From assembly GCA_017432405.1 (NCBI GenBank), contig JAFRJF010000295.1, positions 1 to 6,056 of the forward strand: a DNA stretch of 6,056 bases, read 5' to 3'. The translations under genes and the position numbers were made by a program. Within the stretch, counting starts at the first letter, position 1. Each line of letters starts with the position of its first letter. Below, in pieces: positions 5,617 through 6,056 of this stretch. This DNA is from Clostridia bacterium. Its GTDB lineage: Bacteria > Bacillota_A > Clostridia > Christensenellales > Aristaeellaceae. The notes below the pieces were generated by a model, which was given only the letters and a program-made list of their open reading frames with translations, had not been told where the DNA came from and did no database searches.

Positions 5617-6056
5617 ATAATCGCTTCCGCGCACCGTATCCCGTCCACGGCGGCGGACATGATGCCGCCGGCGTAGCCTGCGCCCTCGCCGCAGGGATAG
5701 AGGCCGACGATGTTGGAGACGCAGTTGGCGTCCCGCTCGATGCGCACGGGCGAGGACGAACGGGTCTCCACGCCGGTGAGCACCGCGTCGGGATGGGCAA
5801 AGCCCTTCAGCTTGCCATCCAGCAGCGGCAGCGCCTCGCGCATGGCCTGCGTCACGAACGCCGGCAGGCAGCCGTCCAGGCTCCCCCACTTCACGCCGGG
5901 GCGATAGCTGGGCGTCACCCCGCCGGGGCCGTCGCTGGGGCGCCTGGCCAGGAAGTCCCCCACCCGCTGGGCCGGGGCGCGGTAGTCGCCGCCTCCCGCC
6001 TCGAAGGCGGCGTGCTCCCACCTGCGCTGGAAGCGCACCCCCGCCAGCGGATCGTC
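5607..6056 (-). CDS. FAD-dependent oxidoreductase, COG2509-type, C-terminal 149 residues (5' part outside window)
   Basis: The minus-strand frame is open from the right edge to a TGA at 5607-5609. The internal GTG at 6036-6038 is not taken as the start, because the frame continues through it without a stop (DDPLAGVRFQRRWEHAAFEAGG). The visible part resembles the C-terminus of uncharacterised FAD-dependent dehydrogenases (COG2509, HI0933/BaiN-like in the wide sense). ETRSSSPVRI lies at about 97-106 of the fragment, and LYPCGEGAGYAGGIMSAAVDG at about 119-139. The latter is the Gly-rich stretch that closes over the flavin near the end of these proteins. The N-terminal Rossmann FAD motif would lie to the right of the window. 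Substrate and physiological role of the family are not established. It is the first visible gene of the minus-strand block, 50 bases upstream of the HAD-TPK start. Its last two residues (Lys-Tyr) and stop come from repeat copy B. Confidence 0.88.
   Translation of the reverse strand, partial: DDPLAGVRFQRRWEHAAFEAGGGDYRAPAQRVGDFLARRPSDGPGGVTPSYRPGVKWGSLDGCLPAFVTQAMREALPLLDGKLKGFAHPDAVLTGVETRSSSPVRIERDANCVSNIVGLYPCGEGAGYAGGIMSAAVDGIRCAEAIIKY

Overview
The window reads as ordinary chromosomal DNA from a high-GC member of the Firmicutes, most likely a clostridial gut-type anaerobe. The reasons are the strong AGGAGG-type ribosome binding sites in front of most starts, a GC-rich codon bias combined with Firmicutes-like proteins (a MepA/NorM-type MATE pump, a COG2509 flavoprotein), and short AT-rich gaps between genes. 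TGA is used as a stop, so the standard bacterial code applies. Genus cannot be named from the sequence alone.

Left part (1-2136, + strand). The 3' end of a gene for an acidic single-span membrane protein runs in from the left edge. An 81-base gap follows, containing a perfect 32-bp palindrome, and then a complete glycerol kinase gene (glpK) without glpF or glpD beside it. GlpK has all its catalytic motifs. It appears to lack both the phosphorylatable histidine of many Firmicutes homologues and the fructose-bisphosphate loop of the E. coli enzyme.

Centre. glpK converges on a minus-strand block. The short gap holds a strong hairpin (2147-2185) that looks like a shared bidirectional terminator.

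Right part (2187-6056, - strand). In transcription order there are four genes: the 3' end of a COG2509-type FAD-dependent oxidoreductase, a two-domain HAD phosphatase-thiamine pyrophosphokinase fusion, a small multi-span membrane protein whose start lies just past the fusion's stop, and a MATE efflux transporter. The middle two genes are almost certainly translationally coupled. All four may form one transcription unit, since no convincing internal promoter was found.

The most unusual structure is a pair of about 40-bp hairpin repeats (3618-3661 and 5577-5616). They share flanks and arms, differ by compensatory base changes in the stem, and differ in the loop. Each overlaps the 3' end of a minus-strand gene and supplies its last two codons (Lys-Tyr) and TGA stop, although the two proteins are unrelated. 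This looks like a dispersed palindromic repeat family that has settled at gene ends. The HAD-TPK fusion is the second point of interest, because it suggests a one-polypeptide route from thiamine monophosphate to thiamine diphosphate. No RNA gene, CRISPR array, insertion sequence or new defence system was seen.
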